This document shows, piece after piece, positions 16,078 through 28,000 of a stretch of DNA of 64,000 nucleotides. The stretch comes from UBA5868 sp964482025 (GTDB lineage: Bacteria > Pseudomonadota > Gammaproteobacteria > Pseudomonadales > Cellvibrionaceae): positions 21,328-85,327 of the forward strand of contig CAYZVN010000003.1 of the NCBI GenBank assembly GCA_964482025.1. The letters run 5' to 3'. A program made the translations under genes and the position numbers. Within the stretch, counting starts at the first letter, position 1. Each line of letters starts with the position of its first letter. Below the pieces are notes generated by a model. That model saw only the letters and a program-made list of their open reading frames with translations, was not told where the DNA came from and made no database searches.

Positions 16078-19000
16078 CTATTCCTCATCATCCTCATCGT
16101 AGAGCTGATCGCGAGGCAACAGCAACGAGATGTCATTAAAGGAATAACTTTTCACGTTGGCGAAAATCGCCGGGTTGATGTCGTCCAGAGGTTCCACCGC
16201 CAGCAATTGGTCATCAAATTTAAAGCTTCCGGAGAAATACTCGATTTTATCCGCGCCGGGATTAACGAAAATATTCCCGGCCTTGATCGCGGCAATAACT
16301 TCAACGAAAGGTGCATCGACGCGCAAGCCACCGCCTTCACCCACCGCGCCATCGGGAGCGTTGATCACCACAACCCCGCCGCTCTTGACTGCGGGTACCT
16401 GGGTTGAGCCGCGCTGGCTAACACTGCCGTGGCTGACGTCGATCTTGACACTGCCGCCGTTGGTGCCGTTTTCCGCCACCACCGAACCGCCGCCAAGCTC
16501 CACGTTGCCGTCGTTCGCCAAGGATATATCCCCTTCACCCGTGCTCACTTTGCCCACGGCAACATCCCCGGTGTTGTTGACCGCAACGTTACCTGTGTTG
16601 GTGGTGATGTCGATATTACTGACCTCGGTTTCCAGCGCGTCCTCATCGCCAAAGCCGGTGTTGGCTGAGACTTCCAGCTCCCCCGCAGTCACGTTAGTGG
16701 CACCGCCATTACCGTCGCTGACGTTGCCGCCACCGGCATTGATTTGCACCTTGCCAGAGCTGACCACCTCGGCAACCACCACGCTACCGGCGGCGTCGAT
16801 GCTGACGTCGCCACCGTGAGCGGCAATGCGGGTGTCGCTCCCCATGTTCACATCACCCTCACCGGCTTTGATGCTGACACTGCCACCATTTGCCACTATG
16901 CGGGCGTCTTCGTCCAAATTCACTTCGCCCTTGTCGGCGGCGACCACAATTGATCCACTATTCGTGGCGATATCGCCATTTTGGTTGATCGAACCGGTAC
17001 CCGATGAAATCTCCACTCCGTTACCACCGGTCACCGCGTCGTTCAGCGTAATCGCATTGGTACTGCGCACGATCACCTTGCCGGAGGCGTTAATGTCCAG
17101 CAGTTCTATAGCGTTTTCATCCACCAGTGTCAGGTTGACCGCATTGGTCACGCGGACGCGATTGAAGTCGTTAGTCGCGAAATCCAACAACACATCACCT
17201 TGCGCGTCTATATCGGTTAAGCCGGCCACTCGGAGAGGACCGTCGCCCTCAATGCCGCGCTGAGTACGCAGGTAGAGATCCTCGGCATTCACCTCGATCA
17301 GGGTAAGGGTGCTGGCGTTGTGAATCTCAACTCGCTCACCCGTCACCGCTACGTCGTCGCGCAGTTGGTTGGTACCCGTGAGGGTGATATCGCCATTGTT
17401 AGCCGCTGCGCGGAATACATCGGCCGCCAGTAAAGGTGCGCTGTTGGTCAGGTCGCCGTTCAGCAAGACCAAATCGAAGACTCGATTGGCGCTGAATTCG
17501 GCCAAGTTCAAACCATTTTGCTCCTGCAGATAGATGTCGCCGGCGCTATTGCGCACCAGCAGATCGTCAACATTGGTGCGCAGACGTGCGCTGGCAAGTC
17601 CTACTTCGCGCACAGAGTCCAAGATCAAGCTGTTCGCGGTTATGGAGTTGCCGGCCGGGTCATTGGCAATCACGGTGCCATTCGCCAGCGTCAAGCTGTT
17701 GTCGAGCACCAGATGATCGGCAATCTCGATGATGTCATTAATACCGCTGTGTACGGCTAAGTCGCGCTTGTTGCTGTATTCAATAACATCGCCACTGTTA
17801 ACCCAGAAGCGGCCATTCGCTAAGCTAAAGGTTTCCACCGCGCTCGAGCCACGGATATTCAAGGTGGTTGCGAGACTGTTCTCACGAATCGTCTCGACCC
17901 CCTCATGGCTCAGTTTGTAGTGAACGTCCGCCGCGCTATAGTCGAACTCTCCGCCATTGGCGGCGGCGGTATAGGTCATCTGCCCAGTCTCATCTCCCCC
18001 ACGCAGAATCAAGCTATCAACACCCGCGCCACCAATAATGGAGGTGCCGGCATTGGCTCCTGCCAAATGAACGTTGAAGATATCGTTCCCGGCACCGCCT
18101 TCCAGCGTCCCCAGTATTACCCCTTCAAGTTGATTAAAGGTATCGACTCCCGCGCCACCGGTCAGGCGGTTGAAGTCAATAAAGGTAACGGTTTGCTCGC
18201 CAAAGGTGACCTGACCATCGTTGACGCCGTCCGCCCGCGCATTGTCACTCACGCCACCGATGGTCCAGAGGGCGCCACTATCGGGACCCACCAGCTGCGC
18301 AGTGTGCAGAGAGCTCGGCCCCGCGTTATTGCCGCGAATGCCTTCGACGCCGCTAATGGCACCGTTTTGCCCAGTAAGGGCATCGGTCAAGTTAATACTC
18401 AGGTTGCCGTTGACCTGTGAATAATCCACAAAGTCGGCTGTCACCGCCTCGCCGCCATCCAGAGATAGCAGGGGAGAGGCAGTCGTGACCTGGAAGATAT
18501 CGTCGTGCGCACCACCGCGAATCGCCGAGAGGTTTTCAAAGGCCAGAAGGCGATTATCATCGTCCACCAAAGTGCTGGTCAGATGCCCAGAGCGCGCACC
18601 ATCGATCACCCAGGTGTAGCTGCGGTCGCTGGCGCCATACAGCCAGGTTTGGCCGTTGCCGATCAACTGGTCGATCGCCACCAGGGTCAGTGACTCTAAA
18701 CCGCTCGCAATGGCAATCTCCGGCGAGACCGCGACGTGTAACTCACCGCGTAACGCCTGCAGGTCAACCGAATTACTTCCATCGCCACCTTCTAGGGTGC
18801 CGCTCAGCGCGCCACCTTCGGCGAACAAGAACTGATCGTCCGCTGCACCGCCAACCAAGTGGCCAAAGCCATCAAATGCCACGCGAATGGCATCACCATC
18901 CGCCAACCTATAGTCGACGACACCTTGATCTTGGCCATCTATGCTCCAGCTTGTGATCTGATCGTGACCTCTAAAAGTGCTACCGACAGCTGCGGAGCTA

Positions 19001-22000
19001 AAACGCTCAATAGCTTCCACCAAAAGGCCACCGGCCAACCCGCGAGCCAAGTCGACCTCTACCGGCGTGTCGTATAGGAAGTTAACAGCATCGGAGCCCG
19101 CGCCGCCACGCAGCTCGGCCACGTCCGTCAGAGAGGCGAGAATGTCGAAGTTGTCCGTGCCGGCACCGCCGATCAGAGTTTCGATATTGGTGAAGCTGGC
19201 AACGCCTGTAACCTCGTGTCCGCCGGTACCGCCGAGCTGCCAATGGCTGGTCTGCTCCACCACCACTCGCAGCTCATCCGCACCCAAACCGCCGTCAATG
19301 CCACCGTCAATGCCACCGCCTGAATGCAGTTCAAATGTATCCTGGTTTGAGCCGCCGATTAGGTAGGCGATATTGGTGAACACATTGCCAGAGGCGTTAC
19401 TGCTGTTGCTCACCAAGCCGCTGTTAGTGCCGTCGATCAACCAGCGGTTAATCAGGCCTTGAGCGCTAAGATCTAAGGTGTTAGCACCGGCCCCGGTGCC
19501 GCCGTCAATCAGCGTGGATACGGCTGCGTCGTCATTGGCGAAGATAAAAACGTCTTCGCCTTCGCCGCCCAACACGCTGTGCACGCCAGAAAATTCGTAG
19601 ACGCCGGCTTTGTCACCGTCGCGAATTTCCAGGCGACCTTCATTAGCCCCCGTGATATACCAAAAGTTAGTGCCGTTGCCGCCGAAGTACACACCGGCAT
19701 TATTAGGCTGCTCAATACGCTCAAAATTGCGGAAAGCAAAACCGACCACCGATTCCAACTCTTCCGTCGCATCCAAAAGGGTGAATTTAGAGAGGTCGAT
19801 AAAGTCTCCGTCGACTTCACCTTCGCTACCACCATCCAATACGCCACTGAGCTGCAGCCCCAAGCCAACGTCGAAGCTGTCATCGCCGGCTTCCCCGTAG
19901 AGGTTATTCGCCGTCACGCCTTCGCCGATCACAAAGGCGTCATTGCCGGCACCGGCGTAGATTTCACTCAAGTTGACGCCTGCGGACAAGACAAAAGTAT
20001 CCGCCTGAGCACCACCGACCAACGTTTGAATATTGCTAAAACTCGCCAGCCCCGTCAGGTCGCCAGCATTATCGCCAGTGACGTTCCAGGCATTAACTTG
20101 ATCGTAACCCGTCAAACGATTAGCACCCGCACCACCATCGATGGTCTGCGCTTGAGACGTTGCCGCCACCAAAACAAAACTGTCTTCTAGAGCACCGCCG
20201 GTTAGAGCTTCAATGTTGGTAAAGCGAGTGCTGTTGAGCGTGCCACCCTGGTCGTCCAACAACCATTGGTTGAGTTGGTCGGCGGCGGTAATCGTGTTCT
20301 CACCTAATGATCCATCTAGGCCGGTAAACCCAGCGGCATCCACCGTCAGGACAAAGTCATCGCTCGCCGCACCACCGAGCAGGCTCTGGAAACCGATGAA
20401 GTCAACCGCCCCCTCTGTGCTCGCAACCGCCCCGGAGGCCACGCCGTCAAGGGTCCAAACATTGTTACCATCGGCGCCAATCAACACATTTTCGCCGTCT
20501 CCATTGGCAGAAAAATGTGTGATCCCATCAAAAAGAATGGTGCTGTTAATCTGTTGGCGACCGAGATCAACAATGACATCCCCGGCACTCCATAAAGTGT
20601 CGAACAATGCCGAGTTGGCTCCGGCACCGCCACTAATGGAGGTCACGTCGGTTCCGGCAGAAAAGGTAAACATGTCGTCGTTGCCATTTCCGACCAAGGC
20701 TTCAATCTCGCGGAAATATGCCACTAACCCAACACTGTTTTCTTGGCCAAGCTGCCAATCATTGATCGCCTCAGCATCGCTGACAACCAACGAATCCGCA
20801 CCGCCTCCACCATAGATGGATCCAGAGATGGAACCACCGGATGCAATGTCAAAAGTATCGCTGAGATTGCCGCCGTATAAATGGCCGATCCCTTCAAATC
20901 GCAATCGAGTGTCGCTTTCTTGAACCGATAATTCACCGCCATTCGCAGCGTTGACGATCCAGGTGTTGGTGGTTTCACTCCCTTGGAGGTGATCATTCTC
21001 ACCGCCGACAATACCGTCGACAAGAGCACCCCCCTCCAGCAAAACAAAAGTATCCAGTCCTGAGCCACCTTCAACACGAGTGACTCCGTTGAATTGATTG
21101 GTGACAGCCGTACCATCGCTGGCCGTCGCCGTCACACTCAGAGCACCATCCCCAGTGATGTTCCACTCCGCGTTATAGCCATCCACACCCACCACCGTGG
21201 TACTGCCGCCGATGGACGTTTCGGTTTCAATATTCGCAGCGGTATAAATTGCATCACCACCAATAACGTCACGCAGATAGGTCATGATCGAATTCAAACC
21301 ACCGCGATCCAATGTATCGACACCTTCACCACCATCCAGAATACCTGCGGTGATATTGTTGGCGAGAATAAATGTGTCGTTGCCTGCACCGGCATGAATG
21401 CCTTCGATGGCACTGCTTTCGGTGAATGTGAAGGTATCGTTACCAGTGCCACCAAACAGGTTTTGGATGCGCTCAAACGCCAGGTTAGAATTGACCAAGC
21501 CACTATTGTTACCGTCGATCAACCACATATTATCGGCACTGTCTGCAGCTATAAGCTCGTTATTACCAAGCCCCCCATCAATAGCCAACGAGGGTACATC
21601 TGAATTTATTGTAAATACGTCAACGTCCGAACCACCAATAAGATGAGTCATATTTTCGAATTGAAGCGTGGCATTAAGACTGCCACCATCAGCGCTGATA
21701 TTCCAACTGTTGCTCTGGTCAAATGCAGTCAACGAGCTTGACCCAGTACCACCATGAATCTGGGCTACTTCCGTAGTAGAGGAGGTGAGGATAAAGTCGT
21801 CTGAGCCGCTGCCACCATTAAGGATTTCAATTCCACTAAATTGAACTCCATTGAGAGTACCGCCTGCGGCATTAAAAACCCAAGTATTTAGTGCACCAGA
21901 TGATTGAATCGAATCGATACCATCTGCCCCGAGTACCGCACCAACGAAAGAGCCCTCGCCGATAATGAAGAGATCTTCACCAGCCCCCGCGAAAAGTGTT

Positions 22001-25000
22001 CCAATCGTCGTGCCCGCTTCGACATTGAAAATGTCATTACTTGACTGACCGTAATCACTGTATAGATTTTCTATATTGTGAAACTCGACTATTCCATCAA
22101 GGTTACCAGCGTAGTCGCCCGTAATATTCCATAATATTTGCCCGTCGCTCTCTGTTTCGGGATAATTCCAACCAAACAAATAGTCCTCTCCACCCCCACC
22201 ATCATATACCCTCGAATATAGTGCAGAATAAGTGAAAAAGATGTCACGAGCATCGCTACCAATATAATGGTCAATATCGCCGAACATATATGCATCCTTA
22301 CCAGCCGCATCCAATTCAGCTTTATAGTCGTAGCGATCGCGACCATTTGACAGAAAATCTGATGCATCTGTGAAGCGCAAATAGTCCATTCCGTTGTACA
22401 TAAAAAGGAGAGAATCCGTTCCTTGATTCCGAATTTCGACTGTATCGACTCCAGCATTACCCACCACTACGGCGGGACCTCCACTACCAGTCTGCGGGAG
22501 CACTCCTGATATGATGAATGTATCATCATCGTTACCGCCATACAGGACGCTAAAACCAAAAAACTTGACTACATTTTCTTTGCCATCTCCATCAGAATAT
22601 GCGATCGAACTGATTCCAGAGTCAACATTCCATAGATTTTTATTGTTACTCCCTGTGATAGCCGCACCATTAGCAGAAACAAAGACATCAAAATTTTCAA
22701 ATACGAAACCTGCCGCACTTTTCAATTCCAGATCAACGGACCCAGGCGCCGCTGACAAATCCAAAACATCTTCATTTTCATTACCAACTAATGATTGAAT
22801 TTCAGAAAATTGAATTTTTGATACCACTGAGTCCGTAGACTCAACAAGTACATTATTAACTTCTGCAATCGTCCACACACTGGTAGCGGTTGGATCCATA
22901 ACAGCAAGGCTATTTACACCTTCACCACCACTGACCGCCCCATCAAACTCAGCACCGGCCAGAATATTAAAAATATCATCGCCACTACCTCCAACAAGAT
23001 TGGCAATCGCTTCAAACAACTGCTCACGACCGGAATCAACAACTCGGACAACTCCTGAATTTCGTCCACTGATCGACCAGTCCTTTAGAAGGCCTGCATC
23101 AGCAACCAGGGTATCTTTACCTCCCTGACCACCGACAATACCATCGGTAATATATCCACCCTGCAAAATAAAGGTATCGTCACCCGAGGCGCCCTTTACA
23201 CTCGTAACATCGGTGAAACGATTGATTTCGGTAACATCTCCTTGAAGGGCGGTCACTATAACGCTGCCGTCGGCATCGATTACCCACTCTGCGTCGTAGC
23301 CATCGACACCCACAACGGTCTTACTTCCGCCTTCATTACGGTAAATCTCAAAGCCTGCCGCGGCGTAATAGCGCCCCCCATTACTAATCAACTCATTGAG
23401 ATAGTTGACAATGTAATTCCTTCCATTGAGATCTAACGTATCTTGACCATCACCTGCATCCAACAAGCCTGCTGTAATATTGTCTGCCAGTATAAAGGTG
23501 TCATCACCCAAGCCCGTGCTCACGCGGCCTATTTGTGCCCCCTCAACAAAGGTCACAGTGTCAGCGCCATCATTACCAATAAGGTTTTCAACAGAGGAGA
23601 AATCAACAAATTCATTCAGAGTGCCTGAATTGACACCCTCAATAATCCATTGGTTGTTAATAAGTGGGTCACTTGAATTCCCGGCCAGGCTGTTAATGCC
23701 TTCACCGCCATCCAACTCCACGGAAGCTGTCACAGCCTCAACGAAGAAATCATCCGCTTCACTACCACCTTGGAAACGCTCAACACCCAAAAACAAGGTG
23801 TTTGCCTCTCCAGAGCTAAGGCTACCGTCTCCCTCACCAGTGATTGTCCACTGATTATTGGTGTCAGAGCCGATTAAAGTATCAACACCTTGGCCACCGA
23901 GTATCTGCGTAACGCTAACGCCGGATACATTTAGAGTAAAGCGATCATCTCCGGCACCACCATCAACAGTGACCGCAATATCACCCGCAATATTGGAGAT
24001 ATCATCGCCATCACCCAGGGCGATTATTGAGTCTTCACTGAAAACACCAGAAATGGACGCACCTTCCGCAACCTCAAAAAGATTGGCTGCGTCAGAACCA
24101 CTAAAATAAAGCCCCGCAGAACTAGTGCCCTCAACGCCTTCCACACCACGGATTGCACCCTGAATATTCAAATCGTTATTAAATGCTCCACTTAATACAG
24201 CGCCATAAATATCCACAGTTGCCGAGCCATCAGCACCAAGGGTAATCGTGTCCGCTTGCAGATTCAGGCGAGCCGCATCCTGCAACAAGATGTGACTACT
24301 TTCTTCTTGAGTAATTACTGACGCAGAAATACTTACATCACCACCTTGACCAGCACCATTTAACTCTATATCGGCCAAGCGAACGCTATTAGCATCTGCA
24401 ATATTAATGGTTGCTGCGCCTTCGGCTTGCACGCTTAGAGTGTTGAAATCGTTTAGGGGGTTGGAGAGATCAATACTAGTGCCGACGGCCGCGAGAATTG
24501 AGGTTTCGCCAGTGATATTGAGCACGTCGGTTTGGTTGATATCACCGAGGATATTGAGAGATAGGCTTTCGGCGTTAATGCCATCTAAAGCAAGAGTGCC
24601 GTTGTTGAAAACTTCAACGTCTTGGGCATTGAGAATTTTGATGGAGGAGAGGCGGTTTCGACTTCCTCCCAAGTTAATATTGCCTCCCGCATCAATAACT
24701 ATTGGTGCAGCTGATTCAGCATTTAGAATAGGCAAAGTGGAGAGAAATCCACCGACGACATATCCATCGCTCACCACATTGAGGTCTCCTCCAACTTTGA
24801 AAGAAGAAATCTCATTGCTGCCACCAACAAGATAAGCTTGCTCCAAGTTCAAATCAGAAGCATACTCAATATCCACACTCCTCGCATTAAGCATAAGTTG
24901 ACCGATACGAGTCTCTGTGTTTTTAAGTTCAATATAAGATGCTCCAAAAAAAATACTTCCAACAATATCTAGTCGTCTATTTCCAATAATACTCAGATCA

Positions 25001-28000
25001 CCATCATCTTTAGTCGGCACTACTGCGGAACCATCAGAAGAGCTTAGGTTCCATTCACCCAGCTTAAGTGACTTACTAAAGTTGACCGCTGCGTGTTCCG
25101 CGTTTACCGATAGAAATCCACTAAAGAAATTCTCATTTGTGATCGCCAGCTCTCCATTGACATGGAAATTCGCATCTCCAAAAATATGCAAGCCTTTCTT
25201 AGCATCTACACTAGAAGCTGAAACATTTAGCGTTCCACAACTGCTAGTGTCCAAACAATCCGAGCGTGTTCGTATACTTGGCAACGCGAGATCCGTTGCT
25301 GAATTCAAAGTGATATTCCCACCAACTGCCCCATCCAATATTGGATTGTCTATTTCGGTATTAATCTCTACATTATCACCAAACTGGAATGCTTCGGCTG
25401 TGGCGGTATAACTGCCCCCGCCGGTCCGAACATCATAGGATTGAATTAAGAATCCTCCGACATTGATCGAAATATCCCTTTGCCCTTGAGCGTTAGTGGC
25501 AGCTATTTCAGGCAAATATAAATTGCCGCCCACCTCGAATCGGGCTGATCCGCTTAAATCTGAATGCGGCAATACCTTAGAAATTACTGTGGGTTCAGCC
25601 ACAACATCTCCTGGGGCTTGCACAAAAAAATCTCCGGTAGTATGAGATCCTTCTGGATTAATCGAAGGTAAGGAAATGTCCGAACCACCGAAGCGTGACC
25701 CAGAAGAAATGAGGCTAATATCACCGGTTCCTTTATTTACATCTGTATTGATTACTACATCGCTCATCCATAGTTCACGCCCGAGAGCAGAGAAAGATCC
25801 TGAATCAAACACCATGTAACCAGTTTGCCCTTCGAATCTTCCTTCTCCTAGATCTATAACAATATCCTTATTTACTTGAACCTCTCCAGTGCCCACATAA
25901 AAAATCCCCCCATTTGTTTTAACACTTAAACTATCCGCCTTATAAACCCCTCCTAGAACTAAATTCTGTCCTGAAGTTTCATAAGATAAACTTCCGCTAG
26001 TTGATACAACCGGATTACTCGTAAAAAGAGGGCTACTTATATGTGCCGCAGAGAATTTTATATCCCCATCGGACAAGATAGAAAAGTCTTGAGTAAGGTT
26101 GATTCTAGTTGCCGCGTCAAATAGTGCATCGCCTTCGATATCAATCGCGCTTTCTGCATTGATCTCACCACCAGTTGATCTGACTACCAGATTACCCCCA
26201 GAAAAAATCTGACCAAGATTAATATCACCTACTGACTCAAAAAATACATCGCCCTGCCCAGCAACACCAGTAGTATCAATCGCAACCGATTCGCCAAAAT
26301 TAATATTAGCGCCTGTTAATTCGATTGAGCCGCCGAAGGTGGATATATTTTGATTGGCATAGATATCGGCAGCAGAATAGACGTTAACTGAAATTGGGTT
26401 GAATGTAGGGTTACCGGAAGCATCGTATCCAATTTCAGGAAGACGAATAGCATCTTGAGAATTAATGACAAGCTGAGCGTCTTGTGATCTGGAGTTGACT
26501 ACAATACCAGAAAAAAGAACGCCATTACCCGCTATAAGGTTGGCGTCGATAAAAAGCCCTTTCCCAACAGTAATTTCGGCTTTCAAAACTGAGCCTGTTA
26601 TAAAGGCTGCATCTGAAACTTCATCTGTAAAACCTCTTAGCTTTGGAATTTGATAAATCAATCCTGATGGCAGTGTGATTGATGTTAATGTCGGGCGCTC
26701 TAAGGTCTCTACGGTAATGGAGCCAGCAACCTCGAGATCCGCACCCAGAACAAATACTGAATCTCCCCCTGAATACATATAAATATTGTTGGGAATACCG
26801 ATTTGGTTAGTACCAACTGTCGATTCATGAAATGTTGAAAAATTAGATGATAAGAAATAGATATTCCCCTTAGTATTTATTGTCCCATAGGCAAACAGTG
26901 TAATATCCTCATCACTTGAACATGCCTGACACAAACTCTCAATCGATCCAACAGCCACGAAGTCGCCCAAACCCAAATCAATCTCTAGTCCTTGTGAAAA
27001 ATATACTGATCCTCCAGACTCCAATACCAATGAGCTGGTACTATTAGGATCTTCAACTGCTATTTGCAAACCGTCACTATCAGCTATTCGCTTACTTGCA
27101 CTAATAAACACATCACCAGTTGCCAGTGCGCGCGCGATTGCTACGTCGCTGATTAGAAAGAGCGAGGAGCCAGCGTCGGGCTCGTCTGAGAAGAGAATCG
27201 TGCCGTCCACCAGCTCGTCGTCATGGAGAGCTGCCACTTCGGGGACGATAACTACCGCCTCCGGATCCAACAATAAAGTCCCATTTTCCCCTCTCACTGC
27301 GGTCCTATCCACACTCCCCAAGAACCGCAAATTCTCTTTACCGGAAACTTCAACAAATCCGCCATCGCCACCAAGCTCTCCGCCGCGAACATTTATTTCA
27401 CCTGTGAATGAAGTGGTTTCATCGGCCCAAACAATAACGTCGCCACCATCACCTTCTGTTAGGGCGTTGGCTTCTATTAAGGTGTCTTTGCCGATAGCGG
27501 TGCGGGAGGCGTTGCGGAGTTGGGTTTCTTTGCCTTGGAAGCCGCCGCCGATATGGATGTCGCCACCGCCATGGGTGCCCGAGGTGTGGATTTGGGATTG
27601 GTCGAGGACGCCGACGCGGTCGCCGAGGATTTTGATTTGACCGCCGCTGCCTGCGCCGTCATTGATTGCGCTGGTGGTGCTGTTTTCGGTGAGGAGGGTG
27701 GTGTCGCGGGAGTGAATTTCGATATCGCCGGCAGCAGTTTTGCTATTCGCGAGAATCGTACCGCTGCTGTTGACGTTTTCACCGAGTACGACAATATCGC
27801 CAGCCTCCGCCGTTGTGGAAGATGTGCTGATGGTGCCGGTGTTCACAACATCGGCGCCCGCGCCGAGGGTGAAGCTGCCGTCTTCGTGCATGACGACGCT
27901 GGTTTTCGCGTTCAGTCCGTCTGCATTGACGGCTCGGCTAAAAATATCCTGGCTGGCGCTGCCGGTGAGCAGAACGCGCCCGCCTTCTGCGGTAATTTCG

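Larger units (their letters stand above)
17850..24030 (-). repeat. Protein-level repeat array inside the giant exoprotein
   Basis: About 22 imperfect units in one frame. A typical unit is: polar-N-x-W-x-[ILV]-x-G-x-N-x-G, a short variable strand, F-x-x-I-x-x-L-x-GG-x3-D-x-F-x-[LI], then one or two Gly-Asp turns such as GGAGNDTF. The units are too diverged to be exact DNA repeats, so they show as periodic composition rather than identity. Unit boundaries were assigned by eye from the Trp positions; the count is approximate. Confidence 0.8.

Noticed and set aside
17850..24030. Periodic DNA resembling a CRISPR or tandem DNA repeat array
   Set aside because: The periodicity follows degenerate protein repeats in one continuous reading frame; no exact 25-40 bp repeats with unique spacers are seen.
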